Positions 25,984 through 35,083 are shown, numbered from the stretch's first letter. The stretch: DNA of 64,000 bases from JBNRMW01 sp050309795 (GCA_050309795.1 JBNRMW010000012.1:62001-126000); one strand, 5' to 3'. A program made the numbers and translations. Notes: generated by a model from the letters alone, not told the origin.

Positions 25984-26011
25984 GAAAAAAGGTCTTCTGT
26001 TTTGAAGACCT
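25984..26011 (-). terminator. Terminator for the FMN reductase gene
   Basis: AGGTCTTC (25990-25997) pairs with GAAGACCT (26004-26011). On the minus strand it is followed by TTTTTT. Confidence 0.85.
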
Positions 26012-26045
26012 CAAATATATCATGAAACTCTATAACTTGATTTAG

Positions 26046-26603
26046 CTAATTCACTCTCTTAACGAAATCAATGAAAGCTTTGGCTGTTTGAACAACAAAA
26101 CCTTCCGTGACTGGATCTAAGTTTAGATTGCCGTTTTCATCAACTGCCGTGTGAACCGCTGAAATAGTCGCTCTAGGTTGTGGCATGACTGGAACATTCA
26201 TAAAGGATAAGTAAGAACGTAAGTCTTCTTGAGCTGTGATGGTTCCACTAACACCCATGGTGGCTCCCATGATACCAACTGGTTTATCTACCAATACTTT
26301 TTCCATGGTTTCAAAACTAACAGGACGACTAATCCAATCCACGACATTCTTTAACACACCAGGAATGCCTTGATTGTATTCTGGAACAAAGAAGAAGACA
26401 CCGTCGGCGTCCTTTATTGCTTGTCTTAATTCTGCGACTGCAGGTGGTGTTGGGAATTCATAATCTTGATTAAATAAAGGAACATCACTATAGTCCCAAT
26501 CAATAAGCTCCGCTGTGTCTCCCATCGTTTCCTTTACAAAATGTAATAGTTTACGATTATATGAGTCTTTACGTAGACTACCAACGACACCAATAATTTT
26601 CAT
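26046..26603 (-). CDS. NADPH-dependent FMN reductase
   Basis: A 185-residue flavodoxin-fold oxidoreductase of the NADPH-dependent FMN reductase / azoreductase-like family. The FMN phosphate loop is GSLRKDSYNRKL near the N-terminus, and FFFVPEYNQGIPGVLKNVVDW is the hallmark block that contacts the flavin ring. Such enzymes reduce flavins, quinones or metal ions; the substrate is not evident. The ATG at 26603 has GGAGG at the right distance; the open frame runs 26 codons further but lacks a ribosome site. It has its own terminator and stands between two decayed regions. Confidence 0.9.
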   Translation of the reverse strand: MKIIGVVGSLRKDSYNRKLLHFVKETMGDTAELIDWDYSDVPLFNQDYEFPTPPAVAELRQAIKDADGVFFFVPEYNQGIPGVLKNVVDWISRPVSFETMEKVLVDKPVGIMGATMGVSGTITAQEDLRSYLSFMNVPVMPQPRATISAVHTAVDENGNLNLDPVTEGFVVQTAKAFIDFVKRVN

Positions 26604-26873
26604 ATATTGACCTCCAAATTTCAGTACCAACCTATTATAGGGATACTCTTCGATGGTTTCAACGAAAGGGCTCAAGACCAAAAGAAGTCCTAAGAAAATG
26701 CTTCGAAGGACACATTTATTCTATTAGAAAGCTCCATGCCGACTAAAGTATAATCTAAAATGTTCTAGAAAATTAATGTGTAGACTCTGAATTTTTATTG
26801 TTAAGAATTGTTAAAAATGAACAGATAGCAAAGATAATTATGATACTATTAATCGGTATGAGGGGTTTTTGTT
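26604..26873. other. AT-rich gap before the permease remnant
   Basis: No gene recognised. A TATGAT (26839-26844) before an AGGGG ribosome-like site could be the old promoter of the permease remnant. Confidence 0.35.
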
Positions 26874-27112
26874 GTGCTAAAACGTTTAGTTAAGAATGAT
26901 ATTCAACGAAGCAAAATTCTATCGTTTACAATCCTCTTTTTTGTGCTGTTCACTTCCTTTTTTCAACCTTATCCTTTTCGATGACATCAAGCTTGCTGAT
27001 GTCCATAGACCAAATGATGTTCACCGCAAAAACGCCACATTTGCTTTACATGCATACGGGTGAACTCAATGTCGAACGAATCAGAAATCAAATGGATAAA
27101 TATACAATATAA
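26874..27112 (+). pseudogene. Truncated, frameshifted FtsX-type ABC permease remnant
   Basis: From GTG 26874 (AGGGG eight bases upstream) the frame reads LKRLVKNDIQRSKILSFTI and a hydrophobic helix. In a T run at about 26960 it must shift by one base to continue as SSLLMSIDQMMFTAKTPH, LLYMHTGELNVERIRNQ, then stops at 27110. This matches the first 80 or so residues of FtsX permeases that begin with a short basic segment, one helix and a TPH-MHTGE motif; normal members have about 780 residues. The rest is gone and no partner ATPase gene remains, so it is a dead stub. Confidence 0.7.
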
Positions 27113-27268
27113 TTAAAATAGGCTCAAGTCGATTCGTCGGTGTCGACTGAATCTAATATTTCTAACACAGCACTTAAAATGTTATAGTTAATAGTGAACG
27201 AAGTCACGCATAGGCTGAAAAGTAAGTGATCTTTGTTTAACAATTAAGAAAGTGATTAGGTTTATGAT

Positions 27269-28606
27269 ATGAGTTTAACCGATACCATTACCGCCATCAG
27301 TACCGCTACCGGTACGGGCGCCATCTCCATTGTTCGCCTGAGCGGACCGGATGCTGTGGAGATTGCCAATAAAGGCGCATCCATCAATTTACATGAACAA
27401 AGAAGTCATTCCATCCGTTATAGTAAGTGGCTGGATCCTTTAACTCAAGAAATCATTGACGAAGTGATGATCTCTGTTTTCCGCGCACCCAAAACCTATA
27501 CGCGAGAAGATATCGTGGAAATTAATTGTCATGGGGGACCCGTCGTCACCCGCCAAATCTTGCAGACATTATTAGTCTTAGGTGCTCGCCTAGCCCAACC
27601 GGGAGAATTTACCCAACGAGCCTATCTCAATGGCCGCATTGACTTAACACAAGCCGAAGCAACCATGGATTTAATTGAGGCCAACAGTACGCTGGCTACT
27701 AAAGCTGCTATTAATGCGGTTAGTGGAAGCGTCTCAAAAATGTTAAATCCACTACTAAATAAAATGATGGAAATCATTACCCATATTGAAGTCAACATTG
27801 ACTACCCAGAATATGATGACGTTATCGAAATGACCCAAGAGATGTTGTTACCAAAAGCTCATGAAGTAAAAGCAGATTTAATCAAAATACTAGAACAAGC
27901 CGAAACTGGTCGCCAAATCAAAGAAGGGGTCAAATCCGTTATTTTAGGTAAACCCAATGTAGGAAAATCCTCACTTTTGAATGCTTTATTAGATGAAGAC
28001 AAAGCCATTGTAACCGACATTGCCGGCACAACCCGAGACTTGGTGGAAGGGTGGGTCCGACTACAGTCCATTACGTTACATTTAATTGATACCGCGGGTA
28101 TTCGCTTAACTCAAGATACGATTGAGCAAATCGGTATTGATAAAAGCTTTCAAGCACTAGAACAAGCGGAATTAGTTCTCGTTTTACTTGATGGATCAAA
28201 TCCACTAACAGAAGAAGATCATTTAATCTTACAACGAACCGAAGGAACCAACCGCATCGTCGTGACCAATAAAGAAGACATCTTAGTTCATCAACATAGC
28301 GAGATTGTTATCTCCGCTCAAGAGGGACGTATTCAACCCCTGCTGGATGAAATCAACCACCGTTACCAAGATAGTATGAAACTCATTAGAGAACCACTCC
28401 TAGGTAACCAACGACAAGTCGCCCATATGCAACAATCGCTGCTGCATCTAAACCATGCGTTGGAACAAGCCGAGATGGGCATCGAACTGGATTTAGTCAA
28501 TGAAGATCTCGTGCGCAGTTATCAACAACTCCACGAAATATTAGCTCCAGCGGGATCGGTGGATCTCGTTTCCGAAATCTTTTCAAGATTTTGTTTAGGT
28601 AAATAA
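27269..28606 (+). CDS. mnmE: tRNA uridine-5-carboxymethylaminomethyl(34) GTPase MnmE
   Basis: A 445-residue GTPase that works with MnmG to modify wobble U34 of tRNAs using a folate one-carbon unit. The N-terminal folate-binding domain starts DTITAISTATGTGAISIVRLSG. The central G domain carries G1 GKPNVGKS (227-234), DIAGTTRD, DTAGI and NKED. The chain ends in the catalytic CLGK (442-445), where the conserved Cys lies. Full length. The ribosome site is weak. A TatD-type gene follows with one base between stop and start. Confidence 0.95.
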   Translation: MSLTDTITAISTATGTGAISIVRLSGPDAVEIANKGASINLHEQRSHSIRYSKWLDPLTQEIIDEVMISVFRAPKTYTREDIVEINCHGGPVVTRQILQTLLVLGARLAQPGEFTQRAYLNGRIDLTQAEATMDLIEANSTLATKAAINAVSGSVSKMLNPLLNKMMEIITHIEVNIDYPEYDDVIEMTQEMLLPKAHEVKADLIKILEQAETGRQIKEGVKSVILGKPNVGKSSLLNALLDEDKAIVTDIAGTTRDLVEGWVRLQSITLHLIDTAGIRLTQDTIEQIGIDKSFQALEQAELVLVLLDGSNPLTEEDHLILQRTEGTNRIVVTNKEDILVHQHSEIVISAQEGRIQPLLDEINHRYQDSMKLIREPLLGNQRQVAHMQQSLLHLNHALEQAEMGIELDLVNEDLVRSYQQLHEILAPAGSVDLVSEIFSRFCLGK

Positions 28607-28607
28607 T

Positions 28608-29405
28608 ATGGAAAAAATTGTTTGGATTGATTCACACACGCATATGAATGACGAAGTTTTCGTTGAAAATATGGAACAACATGTGGCCTTAATGAAAGAA
28701 AACGACGTGATACGAGCGAATTTAATATCCTATGATCAAGCAGGGTTAGAACAGGCATTCTATCTCCAAGAAACTTATGGCGATCTTTTTGATCATTCTG
28801 TGGGGGTCCACCCCCAATCACTGCCAGAAATGGATGTAGATCAACGGACTCAACACTTAAGTTATTTAAGAGATCCGCGAGTGATTGCGGTTGGTGAAAT
28901 CGGTTTAGATTATCACTGGTACCCAGAACACAAAGATCTTCAAAAAGAAATCTTTATTCAACAAATTGAATTAGCTAATATACACAAAAAACCAATCATG
29001 GTTCATTCCCGAGAAGCCATGAAAGATACCTACGATATTCTTAAACAACACCGTCCTGAGTATGGTTGCATCATGCATTGTTTTAGCGGTTCGGTGGAAA
29101 TGGCTTTAGAGTTTGTGAAGCTTGGTTTTTACATTTCATTAGCTGGGGTCATTACCTTTAAGAATGCGCGAGTTCCTGTCGAAGTAGCGAAAGCCGTTCC
29201 TTTAGATTCACTCTTAATCGAAACGGATGCGCCATATTTAACACCAGTTCCTTTTCGGGGCAAACAAAATCAAACAGCCTACACGAAATATGTTGGGGAA
29301 AAATTAGCTGAAATCAAGGGCTTATCCACTCTCGAACTGTCTCGACAATTATATAATAATTACATGAAACTAACCCAAAGAATCCAGAAAGCAGGGAAAG
29401 CATGA
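28608..29405 (+). CDS. TatD family metal-dependent hydrolase (DNase)
   Basis: A 265-residue amidohydrolase-fold protein. Metal sites are HTHMN near the N-terminus, GEIGLDYHW with the bridging Glu, MVHSREA, HCFSGS and ETDAPYL. Related proteins are 3'-5' exonucleases with roles in DNA repair or RNA turnover. It is coupled to mnmE upstream and overlaps the next gene by four bases (ATGA). In Bacillus a tatD homologue lies before rnmV-rsmA; here it is about 6.4 kb away from them. Confidence 0.9.
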   Translation: MEKIVWIDSHTHMNDEVFVENMEQHVALMKENDVIRANLISYDQAGLEQAFYLQETYGDLFDHSVGVHPQSLPEMDVDQRTQHLSYLRDPRVIAVGEIGLDYHWYPEHKDLQKEIFIQQIELANIHKKPIMVHSREAMKDTYDILKQHRPEYGCIMHCFSGSVEMALEFVKLGFYISLAGVITFKNARVPVEVAKAVPLDSLLIETDAPYLTPVPFRGKQNQTAYTKYVGEKLAEIKGLSTLELSRQLYNNYMKLTQRIQKAGKA

Positions 29406-30205
29406 ACGCCAAAAGACCCTACAAAGACACGACCCTTAAAGTGTATTTAGTCTTAAGATTATTAGTTATTTTTGTGACCCTACACAACATTTATCTTAAA
29501 CAATGGAGTAATGTCTTTTTGAGTTTGTTAACGCTCTTTTTGTTGTTGCTTCCATCCATTATTGCTCGTCAACTTCAAATAAAACTTCCGACGACCTTGG
29601 AAGTCGTGGTATTAATCTTTATTTTTGCGGCGGAGATTTTGGGCTCTTTGAGCAATTTCTATGGCCGTCTCTCCCATTGGGATACGATGCTTCATACCTT
29701 AACCGGGTTTATTGCGACGGGAATTGGATTTGCGATTATTGATATCTTAAATCGACGAGACGATCTCATGTTCAAATTATCACCGAAATTTGTGGCTGTG
29801 GTTGGTTTTTGTTTTTCAATGACGGTGGGGGTCATGTGGGAATTTGGTGAATTTTTTATGGATCGCCATTTTGTGATGGATGGTCAAAAAGACACGCTTA
29901 TTCACACCATCAAATCGGTACATCTGACCAAACCAGTGGGTTCTCAAATGGATGTGATTGAAAACATCATCGAAACGCATATAATTTATATTAATGAACA
30001 AGGACAAGAAGAGGTCTTTGTGGTCAACGACGGTTATTTAGACATCGGTTTAAACGACACGATGAAAGATCTCCTTGTTAACATGGTTGGTTCCGTTATT
30101 TTCTCTTTCTTTGGCTGGTTTTATTTAGAGAATCGGGATAAGTACCGATTTGCGGGTCGATTTATCCCCCGTATTTTAAATGGTGATGAAGATATCAGCG
30201 ATTAA
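29402..30205 (+). CDS. YjdF/DUF2238-like membrane protein
   Basis: A 267-residue protein with about six membrane helices. The conserved signature of this family is visible as LSHWDTMLHTLTGF in one helix and VMWEFGEFF in another, both carrying polar residues inside the membrane, and a late NDTMKDLLVNMVGS helix. Between helices, about residues 160-210, lies a predicted extramembrane insert with several His and Asp. The function of the family is unknown. It overlaps the TatD gene by four bases, so it is in the same transcript, which ends at the terminator just downstream. Confidence 0.7.
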   Translation: MNAKRPYKDTTLKVYLVLRLLVIFVTLHNIYLKQWSNVFLSLLTLFLLLLPSIIARQLQIKLPTTLEVVVLIFIFAAEILGSLSNFYGRLSHWDTMLHTLTGFIATGIGFAIIDILNRRDDLMFKLSPKFVAVVGFCFSMTVGVMWEFGEFFMDRHFVMDGQKDTLIHTIKSVHLTKPVGSQMDVIENIIETHIIYINEQGQEEVFVVNDGYLDIGLNDTMKDLLVNMVGSVIFSFFGWFYLENRDKYRFAGRFIPRILNGDEDISD

Positions 30206-30240
30206 AAAACCCTATGAGCGTTTCATAGGGTTCGTCTTTT
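30204..30240. terminator. Bidirectional terminator
   Basis: AACCCTATGA (30208-30217) pairs with TCATAGGGTT (30223-30232), with A and T runs on both sides. It serves the YjdF-like gene and the convergent PPK2 gene. Confidence 0.85.
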
Positions 30241-31731
30241 TTATTTTTTCTTTTTCTTTTTTGTTTGTTTGCGCTGGTCGAGCACCTTCTCTAAATGTAA
30301 TCCAACATGTTGGATAAAATGTTCTAATACTTTAATCCGTGCGGCTTTTTTGTCTTGACCCGAAATAAGAATCCATGGCGCATAATCTGTGGATGTCCGA
30401 CTAACCATGTCGTTCATCTTGTCTTCATATTCTTCGAATTTTTCACGGTTACGCCAATCTTCATCGGTGATTTTATAGGTTTTCATTGGGTCTTCCTGGC
30501 GTTGTTTGAAACGGGCGAGCTGTTCTTCTTTGTCAATGATGATCAAATATTTGAAGACAAACAAACCATCATGAATAAGGGATTTCTCAAAGCCGTTGAT
30601 TTCTTCGTAAGCCTGATCGGTCCGATGTTCTGGCGTTAGATGCTCAATTTTCTCAACCATGAGTCGGCCATACCATGAACGATCATAAATGGTGATGTGA
30701 CCGGCTGTTGGTAGGGTTTTGTAAAAGCGCCAAAGATAATGGAAACCAATTTCTTCTTTGGTTGGAGCAGCGGTAGTAGAGACATTAAAGAGTCGGGGAT
30801 CCATTCGTCGAGTTAAGCGTTTGATAGCGCCGCCTTTACCGGCCGCATCGGTTCCTTCAAAAACGACGACTCCCGACACTTTGTGTTCGTATAAGGCGTA
30901 CAACATATCCATGGCTTGATGTTGTAAACTTCTAATGATGCGGTCGTATTCGTCTTCAGAAATTGATTCCGATAAGTCGATGGTATCTAGTGGACGATCG
31001 TTGACAGGTTCCAAATGAACCACAGGTGGTTCTTTGGGGATCAATGCAACCGACATGGCTTCTAAGGCTTTTTTCAAAACCATTCGACCAGCATTCTTTT
31101 CATCGTCAGAGACAATAATCTGCCAAGGAGACGCTTCAATTTGTGAACGTGCTAAAACGCGTTCGAAATGCTTGAGATATTTGTCATAACGTTTGAGTTG
31201 AGCTAAATCCTTTTCATCAACGAAGACATGGCGGAAAGGATAGTTGCGAAGCTCATCAACCCGTTCTTTCATTTTTTCTTTGCTTTGAACGACAAAGAAC
31301 TTCAAGAAAACTATTTCATCGTTAATCATGAGTTGTTCAAAATAGCGAATATCCTCTAAGTAGAACTCGAGCTCTTCATCACTCATTTTTCGATTCATTA
31401 ACAGTTCATGATAATATGAACGGTCTAATACAATGATTTGACCTCGTCGTGGATATTGCCCCATATACTGACGTAAATAGGGATAGGTAGTATCCGCTTC
31501 CGAAGTAGTTGAAAAACTATTCACCTCATAATAGCGGGGGTCGAGTTCTTTCACTAAATCTTTAATAAGCGCGCTACGTCCCGACGACTCGAAGCCATCC
31601 ATGATGATGAGGATGGGTTTACCAAGTTCTTGGAGTTGGCGATGAACATAGGCCAATTGTTCGCCCATGTCCGAACGTTTGTCGTGAATTTTCTCGATGG
31701 TGTCTTTAGCTTCAATAATTTGATGTAACAT
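30241..31731 (-). CDS. Two-domain PPK2 (polyphosphate:AMP phosphotransferase type)
   Basis: A 496-residue protein made of two PPK2 domains in tandem. The C-terminal domain has an intact Walker A GTDAAGKGG (293-301) and the lid/Walker B region TIYDRSWYGRLMVEKI. The N-terminal domain has a degenerate loop DGFESSGRS (45-53), in which the P-loop Lys is Arg, though VLDRSYYHELL is kept. This is the layout of class II PPK2 enzymes (PAP), which make ADP from AMP and polyphosphate using the C-terminal site. The last ten residues are nearly all Lys, which may bind polyphosphate (inference). AAGGAG precedes the ATG. Confidence 0.88.
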   Translation of the reverse strand: MLHQIIEAKDTIEKIHDKRSDMGEQLAYVHRQLQELGKPILIIMDGFESSGRSALIKDLVKELDPRYYEVNSFSTTSEADTTYPYLRQYMGQYPRRGQIIVLDRSYYHELLMNRKMSDEELEFYLEDIRYFEQLMINDEIVFLKFFVVQSKEKMKERVDELRNYPFRHVFVDEKDLAQLKRYDKYLKHFERVLARSQIEASPWQIIVSDDEKNAGRMVLKKALEAMSVALIPKEPPVVHLEPVNDRPLDTIDLSESISEDEYDRIIRSLQHQAMDMLYALYEHKVSGVVVFEGTDAAGKGGAIKRLTRRMDPRLFNVSTTAAPTKEEIGFHYLWRFYKTLPTAGHITIYDRSWYGRLMVEKIEHLTPEHRTDQAYEEINGFEKSLIHDGLFVFKYLIIIDKEEQLARFKQRQEDPMKTYKITDEDWRNREKFEEYEDKMNDMVSRTSTDYAPWILISGQDKKAARIKVLEHFIQHVGLHLEKVLDQRKQTKKKKKK

Positions 31732-31793
31732 AGGGATTTCTCCTTCATTAATTATGTTTATTATGCCTTAATGTGATTGTTATTAAAAAGTGT

Positions 31794-32207
31794 TTAGAAG
31801 TTATCGAAGCGATCGTCTGTCATGATGCGCTCAAAGTCTTTAAAACGGGTTCCTTGATAGGTTAAATAACCGAGATCGTCAACCGAAATCAAACCATAGA
31901 GTTTGTGTTTTATCCGAAATTCTTGTCGTGATCCATTACTGAACTCAAAAGTGATGTAATAACTATAACTCGTGCTCACCATACCATGGCCTTGAGTTCC
32001 AGTTTGATGAGAATGGGTATGGGCAGCGAATCGTTTATCTTTTACTTTAGCTTTTTCTCGTAAAACTGGTTGTTGATTATTCGCATGCCATTGGCTGATT
32101 CCTTTAATAATCTGATATAAAATTATTCCAAAGAAAAAGACAAAAAAGAAAAAAATAAAGAGAGGAATGATTTGGAACATCGCCAATAACAGTTTAGAAT
32201 AGTACAT
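31794..32207 (-). CDS. DUF2500 family membrane-anchored protein
   Basis: A 137-residue protein with one or two very hydrophobic N-terminal segments rich in Phe (about residues 5-35). A His-rich loop (HTHSHQTGTQGHG) follows, then a small beta domain with YYITFEFSNGSRQEFRI and GDLGYLTYQGTRFKDFER-like spacing (here DDLGYLTYQGTRFKDFERI). That order matches DUF2500, a family of unknown function. It lies behind the PPK2 gene on the same strand with 62 bases between, and its coding strand is divergent from fhs. Confidence 0.75.
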   Translation of the reverse strand: MYYSKLLLAMFQIIPLFIFFFFVFFFGIILYQIIKGISQWHANNQQPVLREKAKVKDKRFAAHTHSHQTGTQGHGMVSTSYSYYITFEFSNGSRQEFRIKHKLYGLISVDDLGYLTYQGTRFKDFERIMTDDRFDNF

Positions 32208-32296
32208 AGAATTGCTCCTTTTGTTACTATAATCCTAACATAATTTGTCTAAAAATAATCAATAGATGTCGACCGAGAGAATGAAGATATCTTTGG

Positions 32297-32302
32297 TATA
32301 AT
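32297..32302 (+). promoter_or_regulatory. Candidate -10 box for the fhs operon
   Basis: TATAAT preceded by TTTGG, 32 bases before the fhs ATG. No clear -35 at 16-18 bases. Confidence 0.45.
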
Positions 32303-32334
32303 AAAAGCAAATATACAGCAGAAAGGATCATCCG

Positions 32335-33990
32335 ATGAAAACAGATTTACAAATTGCTCAAGAAGCAAAGTTACAACCCATTAGTGAAATTGCCAAGAAA
32401 GCGCAAATCGATCAAAAATATCTAGAACAATATGGAACCAATAAAGCCAAAGTCTCGCTGGATTACTTAAAAGATAATACGAATAAGCCAGGGAAACTAG
32501 TCTTAGTCACCGCCATTAATCCAACTAAAGCGGGAGAAGGGAAAAGCACCACCACCGTTGGCTTAGTCGATGGTTTAAATCAAATTGGCGTTCGTGCTAT
32601 TGGGGCATTACGGGAACCAAGTATGGGTCCAGTTTTTGGCATGAAAGGGGGCGCTGCCGGAGGCGGATATGCCCAAGTTGTACCGATGGAAGACATCAAC
32701 CTCCACTTTACCGGAGATATGCATGCGATTACTTCTGCCAATAATCTCATTAGCGCGGCCATCGACAACCACATTTTCCAAGGTAATGAGTTATCCTTTG
32801 ATTTAAACCGCGTGGAATTCAAACGTTGTTTGGATATGAATGATCGCGCCTTGCGTACCCTCGAGCTTCGAATTCGTAGAAATCAATCTCGCAAAGAAAG
32901 CTTCAATATCACGGTGGCTTCGGAAATCATGGCCATTTTGTGTTTAGCCAGGGACATGGAAGATCTTAAGAAACGTTTAGGACGCATTGTCTTAGGTTAT
33001 AGTACAAATAATGAACCGATCTTTTTAGAACAATTAGAAATAGTTGGTGCAGTCGCCTTAATTTTAAGGGATGCGATGAAGCCAAACCTCGTTCAAACCT
33101 TGGAAAACAACCCCGTGTTCATTCATGGTGGACCATTCGCAAATATTGCTCATGGCTGTAACTCGGTCTTAGCGACTAAAATGGCACTTCAAGCTGGCGA
33201 GGTTGTGATTACAGAAGCTGGATTTGGAGCCGATTTAGGCGCAGAAAAGTTTTTAGATATAAAATGTCGTCTCCACGATTTGAAACCACAAGCGGTCGTC
33301 ATTGTCGCCACAATTCGAGCGTTAAAACTACATGGCGGTGTTGAGTTTGAAGATTTAGATCACGAAAATGTGGAAGCACTTTTAGAAGGTTCTAAAAATT
33401 TGGCCAAACATATCGAAACCATTAAAGCCTTTAATTTACCAGCAGTCGTTGCTTTAAATGTCTTTGCGAAAGATACCCCAGCGGAAATCGAAGCACTCAG
33501 TCAATGGTGTGAACATCAAGGTGTTCAGCTTTCCTTATCGGAAGTCTGGGAAAAAGGTGGGGCAGGGGCGATTGATTTGGCGAAACAACTCATGAACGTG
33601 CTCCAACAAGAAAGCACCCTCCACCCGATTTATGCTTTAGAAGATACGTTTGAAACCAAACTACAAAAAATAGTTCAAACCGTCTATGGCGGAAAAGAGG
33701 CCATTTTAACCCCGGAGGCCCAAAATCAATTAGAAAATTATCGTGCAATGGGCTTGGATCATTTGCCAATCTGTATGGCGAAAACCCAATACTCCCTTTC
33801 CGATGATGAGAAAAAACGGGGACGCCCAGAAGATTTTACTATAACAATACGAGAAATCCGTCTCTCCAATGGCGCTGGTTTTCTTGTTTGTTTAACTGGA
33901 AAAGTCATGACCATGCCAGGTCTACCAAAAGTGCCAGCGGCCACAAAGATGGATGTCTTAGCGGATGGTAGCGGTGTTGGATTATTTTAA
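32335..33990 (+). CDS. fhs: Formate-tetrahydrofolate ligase
   Basis: A 551-residue enzyme joining formate to tetrahydrofolate with ATP, or running in reverse to make ATP. The P-loop TKAGEGKST is at residues 64-72, preceded by LVTAINP. REPSMGPVFGMKGGAAGGGYAQV and ITEAGFGADLGAEKF are family hallmarks. Full length. AGAAAGGA precedes the ATG. Its TAA shares an A with the ATG of the next gene. With FtcD in the hut operon it could recover energy from histidine's one-carbon unit; the linking enzymes are not in this window. Confidence 0.96.
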   Translation: MKTDLQIAQEAKLQPISEIAKKAQIDQKYLEQYGTNKAKVSLDYLKDNTNKPGKLVLVTAINPTKAGEGKSTTTVGLVDGLNQIGVRAIGALREPSMGPVFGMKGGAAGGGYAQVVPMEDINLHFTGDMHAITSANNLISAAIDNHIFQGNELSFDLNRVEFKRCLDMNDRALRTLELRIRRNQSRKESFNITVASEIMAILCLARDMEDLKKRLGRIVLGYSTNNEPIFLEQLEIVGAVALILRDAMKPNLVQTLENNPVFIHGGPFANIAHGCNSVLATKMALQAGEVVITEAGFGADLGAEKFLDIKCRLHDLKPQAVVIVATIRALKLHGGVEFEDLDHENVEALLEGSKNLAKHIETIKAFNLPAVVALNVFAKDTPAEIEALSQWCEHQGVQLSLSEVWEKGGAGAIDLAKQLMNVLQQESTLHPIYALEDTFETKLQKIVQTVYGGKEAILTPEAQNQLENYRAMGLDHLPICMAKTQYSLSDDEKKRGRPEDFTITIREIRLSNGAGFLVCLTGKVMTMPGLPKVPAATKMDVLADGSGVGLF

Positions 33991-34469
33991 TGAAAAGTAA
34001 GGATTTAGTTTTACAAGCGCTGTTGGCGAGTATTTATGTGGTATTAACCCTCATTAGTAGTCCGTTGGCTTATGGTCCGGTTCAATTTCGCATTGCGGAG
34101 ACATTGTTGATTTTAGTGCTCATTCATCCCAAACATAGCGTCGGGATTTTAATTGGTACCTTGATTGCGAATGTTCTAGGTTCGCCCTATGCCCTAGACT
34201 GGCTGGTCGGTACAGGTGCTTCTGCGCTCGCGATTTTTTTCATGATTATCTTACGGAAGTATCGTCATCTGGCGCTCTGGATGCCGACCTTAGTGAATGG
34301 ACCGGTAATTGGATGGTTGATTTGGTTCACTACCGAAGGAACGGTACCTTTTTGGCCTTCCGCTTTTTCGGTGGCTTTTGGAGAATGGGTGGTCACCTAT
34401 GTTCTAGGTCTATTGTTATGGAAGCCGTTAACCAATAACCGCGCACTCATGGAGGTCCTTGACGCATGA
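33990..34469 (+). CDS. queT: QueT-family transporter substrate-binding component
   Basis: A 159-residue membrane protein with about five helices. It starts KDLVLQALLASIYVVLTLISSPLAYGPVQFRIAE, the opening of the QueT (DUF988) family, whose members are S-components of ECF transporters for queuosine precursors. The GPVQFR motif just after the first helix is diagnostic. In many Bacillota queT is controlled by a preQ1 riboswitch; here there is no leader because the ATG overlaps the fhs stop by one base. It must borrow an EcfA/EcfT energising module from elsewhere. Confidence 0.8.
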   Translation: MKSKDLVLQALLASIYVVLTLISSPLAYGPVQFRIAETLLILVLIHPKHSVGILIGTLIANVLGSPYALDWLVGTGASALAIFFMIILRKYRHLALWMPTLVNGPVIGWLIWFTTEGTVPFWPSAFSVAFGEWVVTYVLGLLLWKPLTNNRALMEVLDA

Positions 34470-35083
34470 AGAAAACTTTAAAACCCGCATCGAAAATGAT
34501 GGTCATGATGTTGGGGTTTGTTTTAATTGCTTTAGGAATTGCGCTCTTTTTTATGTCAAATATTGGTTCAAATCCGATGACGACTTTGGTCGAAGGATTG
34601 ACCTCTAAGTTGCCTTGGTCTTTTGGAACCGTTAATATGCTCGCTAGCTTTGTGCTGTTAGTTCTTTCCTACTGGTCTTCAAAACGCTTTTTAGGAATTG
34701 GAACTATTTTGAATATGGTTGTCATTGGATATTTAGTGGACGTTTGGACATGGGTTTTTAAAGGGCATGTGGTCCTAGGCCCCTTGTGGATCCAACTGCT
34801 TCTAAGTGTGGTGGGAACCCTCATCTTAGCGTTTGGGGTCGCGCTTTATATGTACGTGGATATGGGTTTTGGTCCATATGAAATGTTTATGGAAATGGTG
34901 TCTGAATTGACCGGATGGTCCTTAGCAACCTCAAGAACGATTCAAGAAATTAGTGTGTTGGTGGTGGGGATTCTAATTGGTGGTCGGTTTGGTTTGGGGA
35001 CGATTATTAATGCCCTTGTGACCGGTTATGTACTGGCTTTTTTCTATAAAAAAGTCAAGATTTGGTTTGAAGGGGAACATTAA
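34466..35083 (+). CDS. YczE/YyaS/YitT-like membrane protein
   Basis: A 205-residue protein with five predicted membrane helices in a two-fold repeat. Each half begins with a G-LF/LY turn: GIALFFMSNIGSNPMTTLVEGL in the first and GVALYMYVDMGFGPYEMFMEM in the second. This repeat and the glycine-rich GRFGLGTIINALVTGY helix match the YczE/YitT group, whose molecular role is unsettled. It overlaps queT by four bases (ATGA) and the metallophosphoesterase gene starts one base after it. Confidence 0.78.
   Translation: MKKTLKPASKMMVMMLGFVLIALGIALFFMSNIGSNPMTTLVEGLTSKLPWSFGTVNMLASFVLLVLSYWSSKRFLGIGTILNMVVIGYLVDVWTWVFKGHVVLGPLWIQLLLSVVGTLILAFGVALYMYVDMGFGPYEMFMEMVSELTGWSLATSRTIQEISVLVVGILIGGRFGLGTIINALVTGYVLAFFYKKVKIWFEGEH

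Noticed and set aside
32208..32334. Search for a folate or preQ1 riboswitch before fhs-queT
   Set aside because: The 127-base gap shows no aptamer-like pairing that I could support.
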